DNA of 8,213 nucleotides from assembly GCA_002351535.1 (NCBI GenBank), contig DEGR01000060.1, positions 1 through 8,213 of the forward strand, in the 5' to 3' direction. A program made the position numbers and the translations under genes. Under the pieces are notes generated by a model. The model was given only the letters and a program-made list of their open reading frames with translations. It was not told the origin of the DNA and searched no databases. Source of the DNA: Lachnospira sp. UBA2821 (lineage in GTDB: Bacteria > Bacillota > Clostridia > Lachnospirales > Lachnospiraceae). Below are positions 1 to 5,495 of the stretch, piece by piece (the stretch's first letter is position 1; each line of letters begins with the position of its first letter).

Positions 1-45
1 AAATTTTCAAGGTACTAAAGAGGTCACCTTTTGACCCCGGCATCA
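1..45. other. Unexplained sequence replacing the rest of an ABC transporter gene; possible mobile-element end
   Basis: Read on the minus strand, the ABC exporter gene entering from the right is coherent up to Met-Leu and then meets TGA, after which none of the three frames resembles the conserved continuation of that family. The replacing sequence contains a perfect dyad, GGTCA (22-26) and TGACC (32-36), with a 5-base loop. An abrupt break with a small inverted repeat beside it would fit the end of an insertion sequence, but a deletion junction or an assembly or contig-end artefact fits too. No transposase reading frame is visible because the window ends here. I do not recognise the element. 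Confidence 0.35.
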
Positions 46-288
46 TAACATTGAGATAACTGCTGCCAGAACGGCAAACCATCCATTCTCCGCAACATGC
101 ACTGCATTACCAAAGTCCGGTGCTGCCTCAATAACTTCCCTGATGATACGGAATAAAAATACAAATGTCATAAGTGATGCTACCGAACTCAGCCCCGAAA
201 AAATCCAGGATAAATATGTACAGTATTTATGACCGCCTGCATATTTCATCAGAACGCTGAGTGCGCTCTCTTTCTTATCTTTATCCAT
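43..288 (-). pseudogene. ABC exporter half-transporter, N-terminal fragment (truncated)
   Basis: This is the first 81 residues of an ABCB-type exporter (fused membrane plus ATPase half-transporter, YbtP/YbtQ or IrtA/IrtB-like). It has a charged Lys/Asp/Glu start, a first membrane helix at about residues 25-50 and the beginning of a second at about 70-81. Family members run to roughly 580-600 residues, so most of the membrane domain and the whole nucleotide-binding domain (Walker A, LSGGQ signature, Walker B) are missing. The start is well supported by an AAGGAGG ribosome site at about 291-298. It resembles the N-terminus of the complete half-transporter at 5485-7299 (an Ala-Gly near residue 18 and a Phe-rich helix leading into Ile-Arg-Glu), so the two are paralogues. 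It lies 59 bases downstream of, and on the same strand as, the AraC-family gene that probably controlled it. As it stands it cannot make a working transporter. Confidence 0.75.
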
Positions 289-347
289 ATATCCTCCTTC
301 TTTCTTCTTTTATTTTTATTACGTCCGGTATTATATTAATTATTTTA

Positions 348-824
348 TTATTGTATTTCTACTCCAAAAAGTGGTAAATGCTCCATTCGTTCACTGGATT
401 TTCTATATTCTCTGGGGCTGCATCCAACAACTGAACGAAATGCTGATGCAAACTTGCTGGCATTGTCATAACCAAGCATTCCCGCAATTTCAGCTATACT
501 ATACTCCGTTTCTTCTATATAATGAATAGCCTTGTGCATCTTATAATGTTTTACAAATGTATAATACGGCTTTCCATATATTTCATTAAAACAGCTCTGA
601 AATGTTGTCTGTCCGATTCCGTATTTAAGCACCAGTTCCGATATCGAAAATCTTTTATCCGGATGTGCTATTACTTCCTGATATATTGCACGCACTTTAT
701 CATAATCCTGCTGTCTGAAATACTTCTTCTGTGCTTTCTCTTCCTCCGGTGTTACCATTCTAATCAAAAGTAATAATTCCAGAATTTTCAACTTCAGATA
801 ATATTTTTCAACTTTAGGGTCCAC
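348..824 (-). pseudogene. AraC-family regulator, C-terminal DNA-binding part (downstream of in-frame amber)
   Basis: This is the second half of an AraC/XylS-type transcription regulator, 158 codons if counted from the GTG that directly follows the amber codon. The C-terminal ~100 residues are a typical double helix-turn-helix domain: the first HTH covers Phe-Ser-Ile-Ser-Glu-Leu to Cys-Phe-Asn-Glu-Ile-Tyr-Gly, and the second has Ser-Ile-Ala-Glu-Ile-Ala-Gly-Met-Leu-Gly-Tyr followed by Ser-Lys-Phe-Ala-Ser-Ala-Phe and Ser-Pro-Arg-Glu-Tyr-Arg. Reading is in the same frame as the upstream part (825-1340), so the two are one gene of about 330 codons interrupted by TAG. I see no Shine-Dalgarno sequence before the GTG, so independent translation would rely on stop-restart coupling at TAG-GTG. 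If made, the fragment would be a DNA-binding domain without its sensor. It probably once regulated the adjacent ABC exporter gene. Confidence 0.75.
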
Positions 825-1340
825 CTAATACATTTCATTAAATATATGATTAATCTGTGGCAGTGAACGTATCAGCATTACTCCATTCTCTTTCCTTATC
901 CGCTCACTCAGAAAGTCAATCTGTTCTACTGTCTCAGGAAATATATTATTAAGATATTTCTTTACCTGCTGCGGATCAATAAGAATCTCCACCCCGACAT
1001 AGAATCCCAATGGAAATTCCGGATTTTCCCTCTCTACTCCGACAAGGTTTGCTTCTACTTCACCTTCGCCAAGATATACCTGACCACCATCAATTTTGCA
1101 TCCAAAACGGCCACGTCTGCAATGATTAATCTCTATCATATATTTTGTATCCTCATGATAATCAGCTTCTACAACTTCTCTTGAATGAAAATGATTATAT
1201 ACAAGATCTATTCCCGGCATAATTGAATGAAAAACCATGGAACTTGTCTCTCCATTTTTTTCAACTCTTGATAAAATTGTCATAGATTGTTCACCGGACC
1301 GTTCAAATCCTTTATCATGCAGCTCATCTATAACTTTCAT
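825..1340 (-). pseudogene. AraC-family regulator, N-terminal sensor part ending in premature amber
   Basis: The first 171 codons form the ligand-sensing and linker part of an AraC-family regulator of the kind found beside ABC exporter genes in clostridia. The reading frame opens at ATG with a good GAGGAGAG-type ribosome site just upstream and runs to TAG at 825-827, right after Phe-Asn-Glu-Met-Tyr. The next codons, in the same frame, continue the protein smoothly (Val-Asp-Pro-Lys then Tyr-Leu-Lys-Leu-Lys-Ile-Leu-Glu-Leu-Leu-Leu), which is the usual linker before the DNA-binding domain. A single CAG-to-TAG change (Gln to stop) is the simplest explanation; this is an inference. No frameshift is needed. 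Alternatives are a sequencing error, or a strain-specific null allele that is still transcribed from the strong promoter at 1388-1416. Made alone, this half has no DNA-binding domain. Confidence 0.75.
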
Positions 1341-1387
1341 TTGCCTCTCTCCTCGCTGTTATGACATTGTCTGTAATTCAACACAGA

Positions 1388-1416
1388 ATAGTAACAGTTT
1401 GCTTTTTTACTGTCAA
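1388..1416 (-). promoter_or_regulatory. Sigma-A promoter for the AraC-family gene
   Basis: On the minus strand a perfect -35 box TTGACA (1416-1411) is followed by exactly 17 bases and then TACTAT (1393-1388), one mismatch from consensus. The predicted start near 1381 gives a leader of about 40 bases including the ribosome site of the AraC gene. It points away from the plus-strand promoter at 1477-1505. Function is inferred from box match and spacing only. Confidence 0.7.
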
Positions 1417-1476
1417 TAAAGCTTATTGTTGTATTTTTATCATTTTCATATATTCTGATAACAGCAAATTATGCAA

Positions 1477-1505
1477 TTGTTGAATGCCATATTTCGTGGT
1501 AATAT
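1477..1505 (+). promoter_or_regulatory. Sigma-A promoter for the TauE/SafE-type permease gene
   Basis: TTGTTG (1477-1482) and TAATAT (1500-1505) are separated by 17 bases. The start would fall near 1512, leaving a short leader that carries AAAGGAGA (about 1519-1526) before the ATG at 1537. The region is very AT-rich, so other box choices are possible. Confidence 0.45.
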
Positions 1506-1536
1506 ATTTCTATTCACCAAAGGAGAACTATAACAA

Positions 1537-2307
1537 ATGAAACTTTTATTTACAATTTTAGTAACTTTTTTCGCCGGTATGGGTGCCGGACTTGGCACAG
1601 GATTTGCAGGCATGAGTGCTGCTGCCGTTATCAGTCCAATGTTAATTACATTTTTACATATAGAACCATATACGGCTGTTGGAATTGCTCTGTCTTCCGA
1701 CATATTGGCAAGTGCAATTTCTGCCTACACTTATCACAAAAGCAAGAATCTTGACATTAGAAACGGATTAATTATGATGGTGAGTGTATTGGTTTTCACA
1801 GTTGCCGGAAGCTATATTGCAAGTCTCTTACCATCTGCAACAATGGGAAGTTTTTCAGTTTTTATGACATTTTTACTGGGAATCAAATTTATAATAAGAC
1901 CGGTAATGACAACCAAAGAGGCTATGGAGCAGATATCTCCAAAGAAACGTGCCATTCAGGCACTGATATGTGGTATGATAATTGGATTTATATGTGGATT
2001 TATTGGTGCCGGTGGTGGTATGATGATGCTTCTTATTTTAACAAGTGTTCTGGGATATGAACTAAAGACTGCCGTTGGAACAAGTGTATTTATAATGACT
2101 TTTACGGCATTAACGGGCTCTGTATCCCACTTCATGATAAGCGGATTACCGGATATATCAATATGGTTACTATGCATAATCTTCACATTGATATGGGCCC
2201 GTATTGCTGCCGTATTTGCAAACAAGGCAAAACCTGAAACGTTAAATCGTGCGACGGGAATTGTATTAGTAATATTAGGTGCCGTTATTATGGCATTCCG
2301 TATATAG
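1537..2307 (+). CDS. TauE/SafE-family membrane permease (sulfite/organosulfonate or other anion exporter)
   Basis: A 256-residue, highly hydrophobic protein with the internal two-fold repeat of the TauE/SafE (DUF81) family. The first half has Gly-Met-Gly-Ala-Gly-Leu-Gly-Thr-Gly-Phe-Ala-Gly (14-25) followed by Tyr-Thr-Ala-Val-Gly-Ile-Ala near 45-51. The second half repeats this as Gly-Phe-Ile-Cys-Gly-Phe-Ile-Gly-Ala-Gly-Gly-Gly (150-161) followed by Leu-Lys-Thr-Ala-Val-Gly-Thr-Ser near 176-183. About eight membrane helices are apparent and the length is normal. Family members move sulfite, sulfoacetate, taurine-derived or other small anions across the cytoplasmic membrane; the substrate cannot be read from sequence. 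The start is supported by an AAAGGAGA ribosome site. It stands alone, divergent from the AraC gene and convergent with the PnuC gene. No sulfur-metabolism genes are nearby, so the sulfite label should be treated as a family name only. Confidence 0.88.
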   Translation: MKLLFTILVTFFAGMGAGLGTGFAGMSAAAVISPMLITFLHIEPYTAVGIALSSDILASAISAYTYHKSKNLDIRNGLIMMVSVLVFTVAGSYIASLLPSATMGSFSVFMTFLLGIKFIIRPVMTTKEAMEQISPKKRAIQALICGMIIGFICGFIGAGGGMMMLLILTSVLGYELKTAVGTSVFIMTFTALTGSVSHFMISGLPDISIWLLCIIFTLIWARIAAVFANKAKPETLNRATGIVLVILGAVIMAFRI

Positions 2308-2330
2308 TATATATTATATATTATATAAGT
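2308..2330. other. Short AT-only convergent junction without a recognisable terminator
   Basis: The permease gene and the opposite-strand PnuC gene end 23 bases apart. The junction is alternating A/T sequence capable of weak self-pairing, but it has no GC-containing stem followed by a T-run on either strand. I therefore cannot call an intrinsic terminator; transcripts may overlap into the facing genes. Confidence 0.3.
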
Positions 2331-3008
2331 CTAATAATATTGTTTTTCTCTCTTTTTCCAGCTTACAAAACCATACATATCATTCAGAAAGAATATCGCA
2401 AAGTTAACAACCACCGGTATATATGCGATATTCTTAATTGATGCAAGAGTCCATAATATGATGAGTACAATATCATTAGATGCATAACCGAGTGCATAAT
2501 ATGATGTACGTAACATCATTAATGCTGCCGCTATAAAACTTGTCGTAATTGATATAGTGCTAAAGACAATATTAGGTGTATCCATTGCTTTTAATATCAG
2601 GTAAAATATTCCCGTTATTAATATTCCAAAAAACACAAGACCGGTAATATGTTTAAATGTGAGTTTTTGAATTGCTACTTCATGACCATTTTCTGAAGGA
2701 TTTTTTATCCATGTAATTGTCGACCATATTGCCATCGGCATGGTCATCCCAAGATAGGTAATCATTTCTCCCCAGTATTGGAACCGCCATGAAATAATTC
2801 CATATAAAATACTAAACACAATCATCAGTATCTGTGCCCATACATTTCCCTTAGCCGCAAAAATCAATGATGTAATCCCTACACATGCCGCAACAAGTGT
2901 TAGCAAATCAACATCTCCTGTTAATATATTGGAAAATATGACTATTACCAAAGACCCAAGCCATAATCCCCATTCTTTTCCTGTTAAATTTTTTATCGGG
3001 TTATTCAT
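2331..3008 (-). CDS. pnuC: PnuC-family nicotinamide mononucleotide/riboside transporter
   Basis: A 225-residue membrane protein of the PnuC family, which takes up nicotinamide riboside or its nucleotide for NAD synthesis by facilitated diffusion coupled to phosphorylation in the cytoplasm. About seven hydrophobic helices are seen. Family landmarks include Trp-Arg-Phe-Gln-Tyr-Trp-Gly-Glu (74-81), a Trp-Ile-Lys-Asn-Pro loop (100-104) with Glu-Val near 110, Ser-Tyr-Tyr-Ala-Leu-Gly-Tyr-Ala-Ser-Asn-Asp-Ile-Val-Leu-Ile (169-183), and the C-terminal Asn-Asp-Met-Tyr-Gly-Phe-Val-Ser-Trp-Lys-Lys-Arg (209-220). I chose the ATG at 3006-3008 because an AAAGGAG ribosome site lies 6-8 bases before it; the upstream ATG at 3032 would place that site inside the gene. 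It follows the MerR gene by 30 bases and is probably cotranscribed. PnuC paralogues for thiamine or riboflavin exist, so the substrate is likely but not proven. Confidence 0.85.
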   Translation of the reverse strand: MNNPIKNLTGKEWGLWLGSLVIVIFSNILTGDVDLLTLVAACVGITSLIFAAKGNVWAQILMIVFSILYGIISWRFQYWGEMITYLGMTMPMAIWSTITWIKNPSENGHEVAIQKLTFKHITGLVFFGILITGIFYLILKAMDTPNIVFSTISITTSFIAAALMMLRTSYYALGYASNDIVLIILWTLASIKNIAYIPVVVNFAIFFLNDMYGFVSWKKREKQYY

Positions 3009-3038
3009 TTTTCTCTCCTTTAAACAGCCCATTTCCTT

Positions 3039-3416
3039 CTACTTTTCCCATGTTAATTTTCCGGTTTTAAGTGCTTCTTCGTATCTTGATATTTTATACG
3101 CAAGCCTGGTCATTGTTTCTTCAATCTGCTTTTTCTGTTCTTTAAGAACATCCATCTGTCCATTCAATAATTCCATTCTTGCCTGTATTGTTGAATCGCC
3201 AATCTGATAAAGCCTCTGATATTCTATCAGACTCTCAATCGGAAGTCCTGCATTTCTCATACATACAGCAAGCTCAACCCATTTAACATCTTTTTCCTGA
3301 TAATCACGAATTCCACCTGCTGTTCTTGTAACTTCCGGTATTACACCGATACGTTCATAATAGCGGAGTGTATCCTGCGAGATTCCGTATTTTTCTGATA
3401 CTTCTTTAATAGTCAT
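3039..3416 (-). CDS. MerR-family regulator, AdhR/NmlR-like
   Basis: A 125-residue one-component regulator. The N-terminal winged HTH is typical: Met-Thr-Ile-Lys-Glu-Val-Ser-Glu-Lys-Tyr-Gly-Ile-Ser, then Thr-Leu-Arg-Tyr-Tyr-Glu-Arg-Ile-Gly-Val-Ile-Pro (16-27) and Gly-Gly-Ile-Arg-Asp-Tyr (34-39). A long C-terminal helix rich in Lys, Glu and Gln (about 75-115) should form the dimer coiled coil. With this start, a cysteine falls at position 52 in Val-Cys-Met-Arg-Asn-Ala-Gly-Leu-Pro-Ile-Glu, matching the Cys52 known as the aldehyde-sensing residue of Bacillus AdhR; there are no metal-binding C-terminal cysteines. I prefer the ATG at 3414-3416 because GGAG sits 7 bases upstream; two earlier in-frame ATGs (3428, 3440) have weaker sites. 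It lies between TetR and PnuC genes. Electrophile or aldehyde sensing is an inference; no dehydrogenase gene is adjacent. Confidence 0.85.
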   Translation of the reverse strand: MTIKEVSEKYGISQDTLRYYERIGVIPEVTRTAGGIRDYQEKDVKWVELAVCMRNAGLPIESLIEYQRLYQIGDSTIQARMELLNGQMDVLKEQKKQIEETMTRLAYKISRYEEALKTGKLTWEK

Positions 3417-3430
3417 ATAATTCTCCATTC

Positions 3431-3449
3431 TACAGTTCAAATTACTGTA
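3431..3449. promoter_or_regulatory. Dyad upstream of the MerR gene; candidate operator
   Basis: TACAGT (3431-3436) and ACTGTA (3444-3449) form a perfect 6-base inverted repeat with a 7-base spacer, a 19-base site immediately after the TetR stop codon and just before the MerR start. MerR proteins bind dyads of about this size. No convincing -35/-10 pair brackets it, so it may be an autoregulatory site, or chance in AT-rich DNA. Confidence 0.3.
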
Positions 3450-4037
3450 TCACATTTTAAAAATATAATCAAACATTGTATCAAATATCATATCTATATT
3501 CTGCTTAATTACATCCTGATGAAGTGATTCTTTCTGTGCCACACATATAGCCATCATACGGAGAAAGTTAACGAACACTTTAGAATTCGCATCTTCTCTC
3601 GTTCCCTCTATAATATCAAGCAGATACTGTGGAATATCGGAATTCAGATCATCTTCAATAAGTCCCTCCTTTTCCATTGCAGGATAAAGACTTTTAACAT
3701 CTTCCTCCGTAAGATATTGATAAACACTGTCCTGATGGTAGATAATCATATATAAAAGTTTTTTTCCTTCTTCTTTTGTCATCCGTTTCCTGCCTGCCAG
3801 AAGAGTTTTTATCATCTCCATTGCTTTTCTTCTCTCATACCGTATTAACTCAATGACAAACATTTCTTTGGATTCAAAAAAATTATAAAATGTGCTTTTG
3901 CCAATACCTGCATATTGCGTTATTTTTGTAATAGTAGTATGCGTCAGACCAAACTCTCTGATAAGCTTCAGTCCCGCTTCAAACATTTTTTCCTGTAATT
4001 CTGTCTTTTCTTCCTCTGAAAACACTCTTATCGGCAT
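3450..4037 (-). CDS. TetR/AcrR-family repressor of the ABC exporter operon
   Basis: A 195-residue regulator with a TetR-type N-terminal HTH at about residues 33-55: Thr-Thr-Ile-Thr-Lys-Ile-Thr-Gln-Tyr-Ala-Gly-Ile-Gly-Lys-Ser-Thr-Phe-Tyr-Asn-Phe-Phe, followed by Glu-Ser-Lys-Glu. The remaining ~135 residues are helical and variable, as expected of the ligand-binding and dimerisation domain. Length is normal. It begins 9 bases after the second ABC gene, and its ribosome site overlaps that gene's stop codon (TAGGAG), which suggests translational coupling. TetR genes in such positions usually repress their own exporter operon and are released by the exported compound. The palindrome inside the ABC promoter (7356-7369) is the most likely operator. 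The ligand cannot be told from sequence. Confidence 0.88.
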   Translation of the reverse strand: MPIRVFSEEEKTELQEKMFEAGLKLIREFGLTHTTITKITQYAGIGKSTFYNFFESKEMFVIELIRYERRKAMEMIKTLLAGRKRMTKEEGKKLLYMIIYHQDSVYQYLTEEDVKSLYPAMEKEGLIEDDLNSDIPQYLLDIIEGTREDANSKVFVNFLRMMAICVAQKESLHQDVIKQNIDMIFDTMFDYIFKM

Positions 4038-4046
4038 TATTTTCTC

Positions 4047-5495
4047 CTATTTTATCTGCCATTTTCCTGCATGACTTTGTTCTTCCCACAGACCGGCATA
4101 TTTTCCTTTTTTTCGCAGAAGTTCTTCATGAGTTCCAACTTCCTGCACTCTGCCATCATCCAACACTATAATCTGATTAGCATTCTTTATTGACTGCAAT
4201 CTATGCGCAACAACAATAACCGTCTTATCACGCACCAGTTCACTAATTGCACCCTGTATTAATACCTCATTCTCCGGATCAAGTGAAGCTGTTGCTTCGT
4301 CTAACAATATAATTTCCGCATCCTTTAGCAATGCTCTTGCTATTGAAATGCGTTGTTTTTCTCCACCTGAAAGCGTAGAGCCGCCTTCTCCTACCATTGT
4401 ATCATATCCTTCCTGTAAAGACATTATAAATTCATGACATCCCACTTTCTTTGCTGACTCAATTACTTCTTCATGCGTTGCATCAGACCTTCCCATTTTT
4501 ATATTGTTTTCTATGGTATCGTGAAACAGATAAACGTCCTGAAACACCATACTTATATTGTCAAGCAGCTCATCAACCGGCATTTCTTTTATTGGAATTT
4601 CTCCAAGAGTAATTTTTCCGGAGTTTATATCCCAAAATCTTGCTATCAGCTTTATAATAGTCGATTTTCCACTTCCTGACGGACCAACTAATGCCGTAAT
4701 CGTCTTTTCATTAAATGTAATACTTATATTATTCAACACTGTTTTTTTACTATATCCAAACGACACATTTTCAAACCTGATTGTTTTATTTTGTGGAACT
4801 TTATTATACTGCTGCAGCTCCGGCAAAGGTTTTTGCCTGTATATGTCCATAATACGTTCATTTGCCCTGTTCGTTCTTGCAAAATCAGCAATAAAATAGA
4901 ACAAAACTGACACAGGCTCATAAATATTTAATGTCATTACCAGAAAAGCAATATAATAGAATGGTGACAACTGCAACCTCATGGTCAATACTCCACCGGT
5001 CAGCATAGTAATAACAATTCCAAGATTAAGTACCATTCTACCCGCTGTTGCAACCGGTGCCGCCGACTTAGTCTCCATCTGTACGGCTGCTTCACGCTGT
5101 TTATCAAAAGCTGCCTTTAATTTCTCAAACCTGTCTCCTGCATCTCTACGATTGAAAAATCCCAAAGGTAACTTTCTTAAATGTTCTCCTATTTCAATTC
5201 TTGATTTTTTCATTCCTTCTGCCATACCACAGCAGCTCATGACATAACTTTTCATACGCACCATCAGATATGCCACTGCCTGAAATACAAGCAAAAATAC
5301 TATTTTCCATAATATTTCTACATTGAGTAATTTGTCCGGTGCTGCTATCGGACCAAGCAAAAAATAAATTGCCATAATCACCACACCATAAGGAATCGTC
5401 GCAACAATGCTGTCTGCCATAAACCATAAAAGAAGCTTTATGTATCCACATATATCACCAAATGACAATATTGAAAACCATTTTTTAACAGACAT
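4047..5495 (-). CDS. ABC exporter half-transporter (YbtPQ/IrtAB-like) with internal deletion in the membrane domain
   Basis: A 482-residue fused permease-ATPase. The ATPase domain is complete: Walker A Gly-Pro-Ser-Gly-Ser-Gly-Lys-Ser at 271-278, Q-loop Gln319, signature Leu-Ser-Gly-Gly-Glu-Lys-Gln-Arg at 375-382, Walker B Ile-Leu-Leu-Asp-Glu near 396-400, D-loop Ser-Leu-Asp at 404-406, switch His431. The membrane domain is short. After Gly-Phe-Phe-Asn-Arg-Arg-Asp-Ala-Gly-Asp (112-121), which normally precedes the third membrane helix, the protein jumps straight to Arg-Phe-Glu-Lys-Leu-Lys-Ala-Ala-Phe (122-130), which normally lies about 100 residues later. Compared with its sister subunit at 5485-7299, about 104 residues including two membrane helices are absent, leaving about four helices (roughly 25-48, 62-82, 155-175, 178-202). 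The frame is kept. The start overlaps the sister gene by 11 bases and is preceded by AAGGGGGG. It may be non-functional, or act only as an ATPase partner. Confidence 0.87.
   Translation of the reverse strand: MSVKKWFSILSFGDICGYIKLLLWFMADSIVATIPYGVVIMAIYFLLGPIAAPDKLLNVEILWKIVFLLVFQAVAYLMVRMKSYVMSCCGMAEGMKKSRIEIGEHLRKLPLGFFNRRDAGDRFEKLKAAFDKQREAAVQMETKSAAPVATAGRMVLNLGIVITMLTGGVLTMRLQLSPFYYIAFLVMTLNIYEPVSVLFYFIADFARTNRANERIMDIYRQKPLPELQQYNKVPQNKTIRFENVSFGYSKKTVLNNISITFNEKTITALVGPSGSGKSTIIKLIARFWDINSGKITLGEIPIKEMPVDELLDNISMVFQDVYLFHDTIENNIKMGRSDATHEEVIESAKKVGCHEFIMSLQEGYDTMVGEGGSTLSGGEKQRISIARALLKDAEIILLDEATASLDPENEVLIQGAISELVRDKTVIVVAHRLQSIKNANQIIVLDDGRVQEVGTHEELLRKKGKYAGLWEEQSHAGKWQIK

Noticed and set aside
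522..773. Plus-strand 83-residue reading frame
   Set aside because: It lies antisense to the AraC DNA-binding domain, has no ribosome site or family features, and has the Phe/Leu/Cys-rich composition expected of a shadow frame.
825..827. Genetic-code reassignment of TAG as the reason for the split AraC frame
   Set aside because: Other genes in the window (for example the permease, PnuC, MerR and second ABC genes) end properly at TAG, so general reassignment of TAG is very unlikely.
2301..2330. AT-rich self-complementary stretch as a bidirectional terminator
   Set aside because: It has no GC pairs in the stem and no defined T-run after a stem, so it does not meet the pattern of an intrinsic terminator.
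2929..3207. Plus-strand 92-residue reading frame across the PnuC-MerR junction
   Set aside because: It is antisense to two well-supported genes and has no recognisable domain or ribosome site.
4558..4899. Plus-strand 113-residue reading frame inside the ABC ATPase region
   Set aside because: It is an antisense shadow of the conserved ATPase domain and has no independent support.
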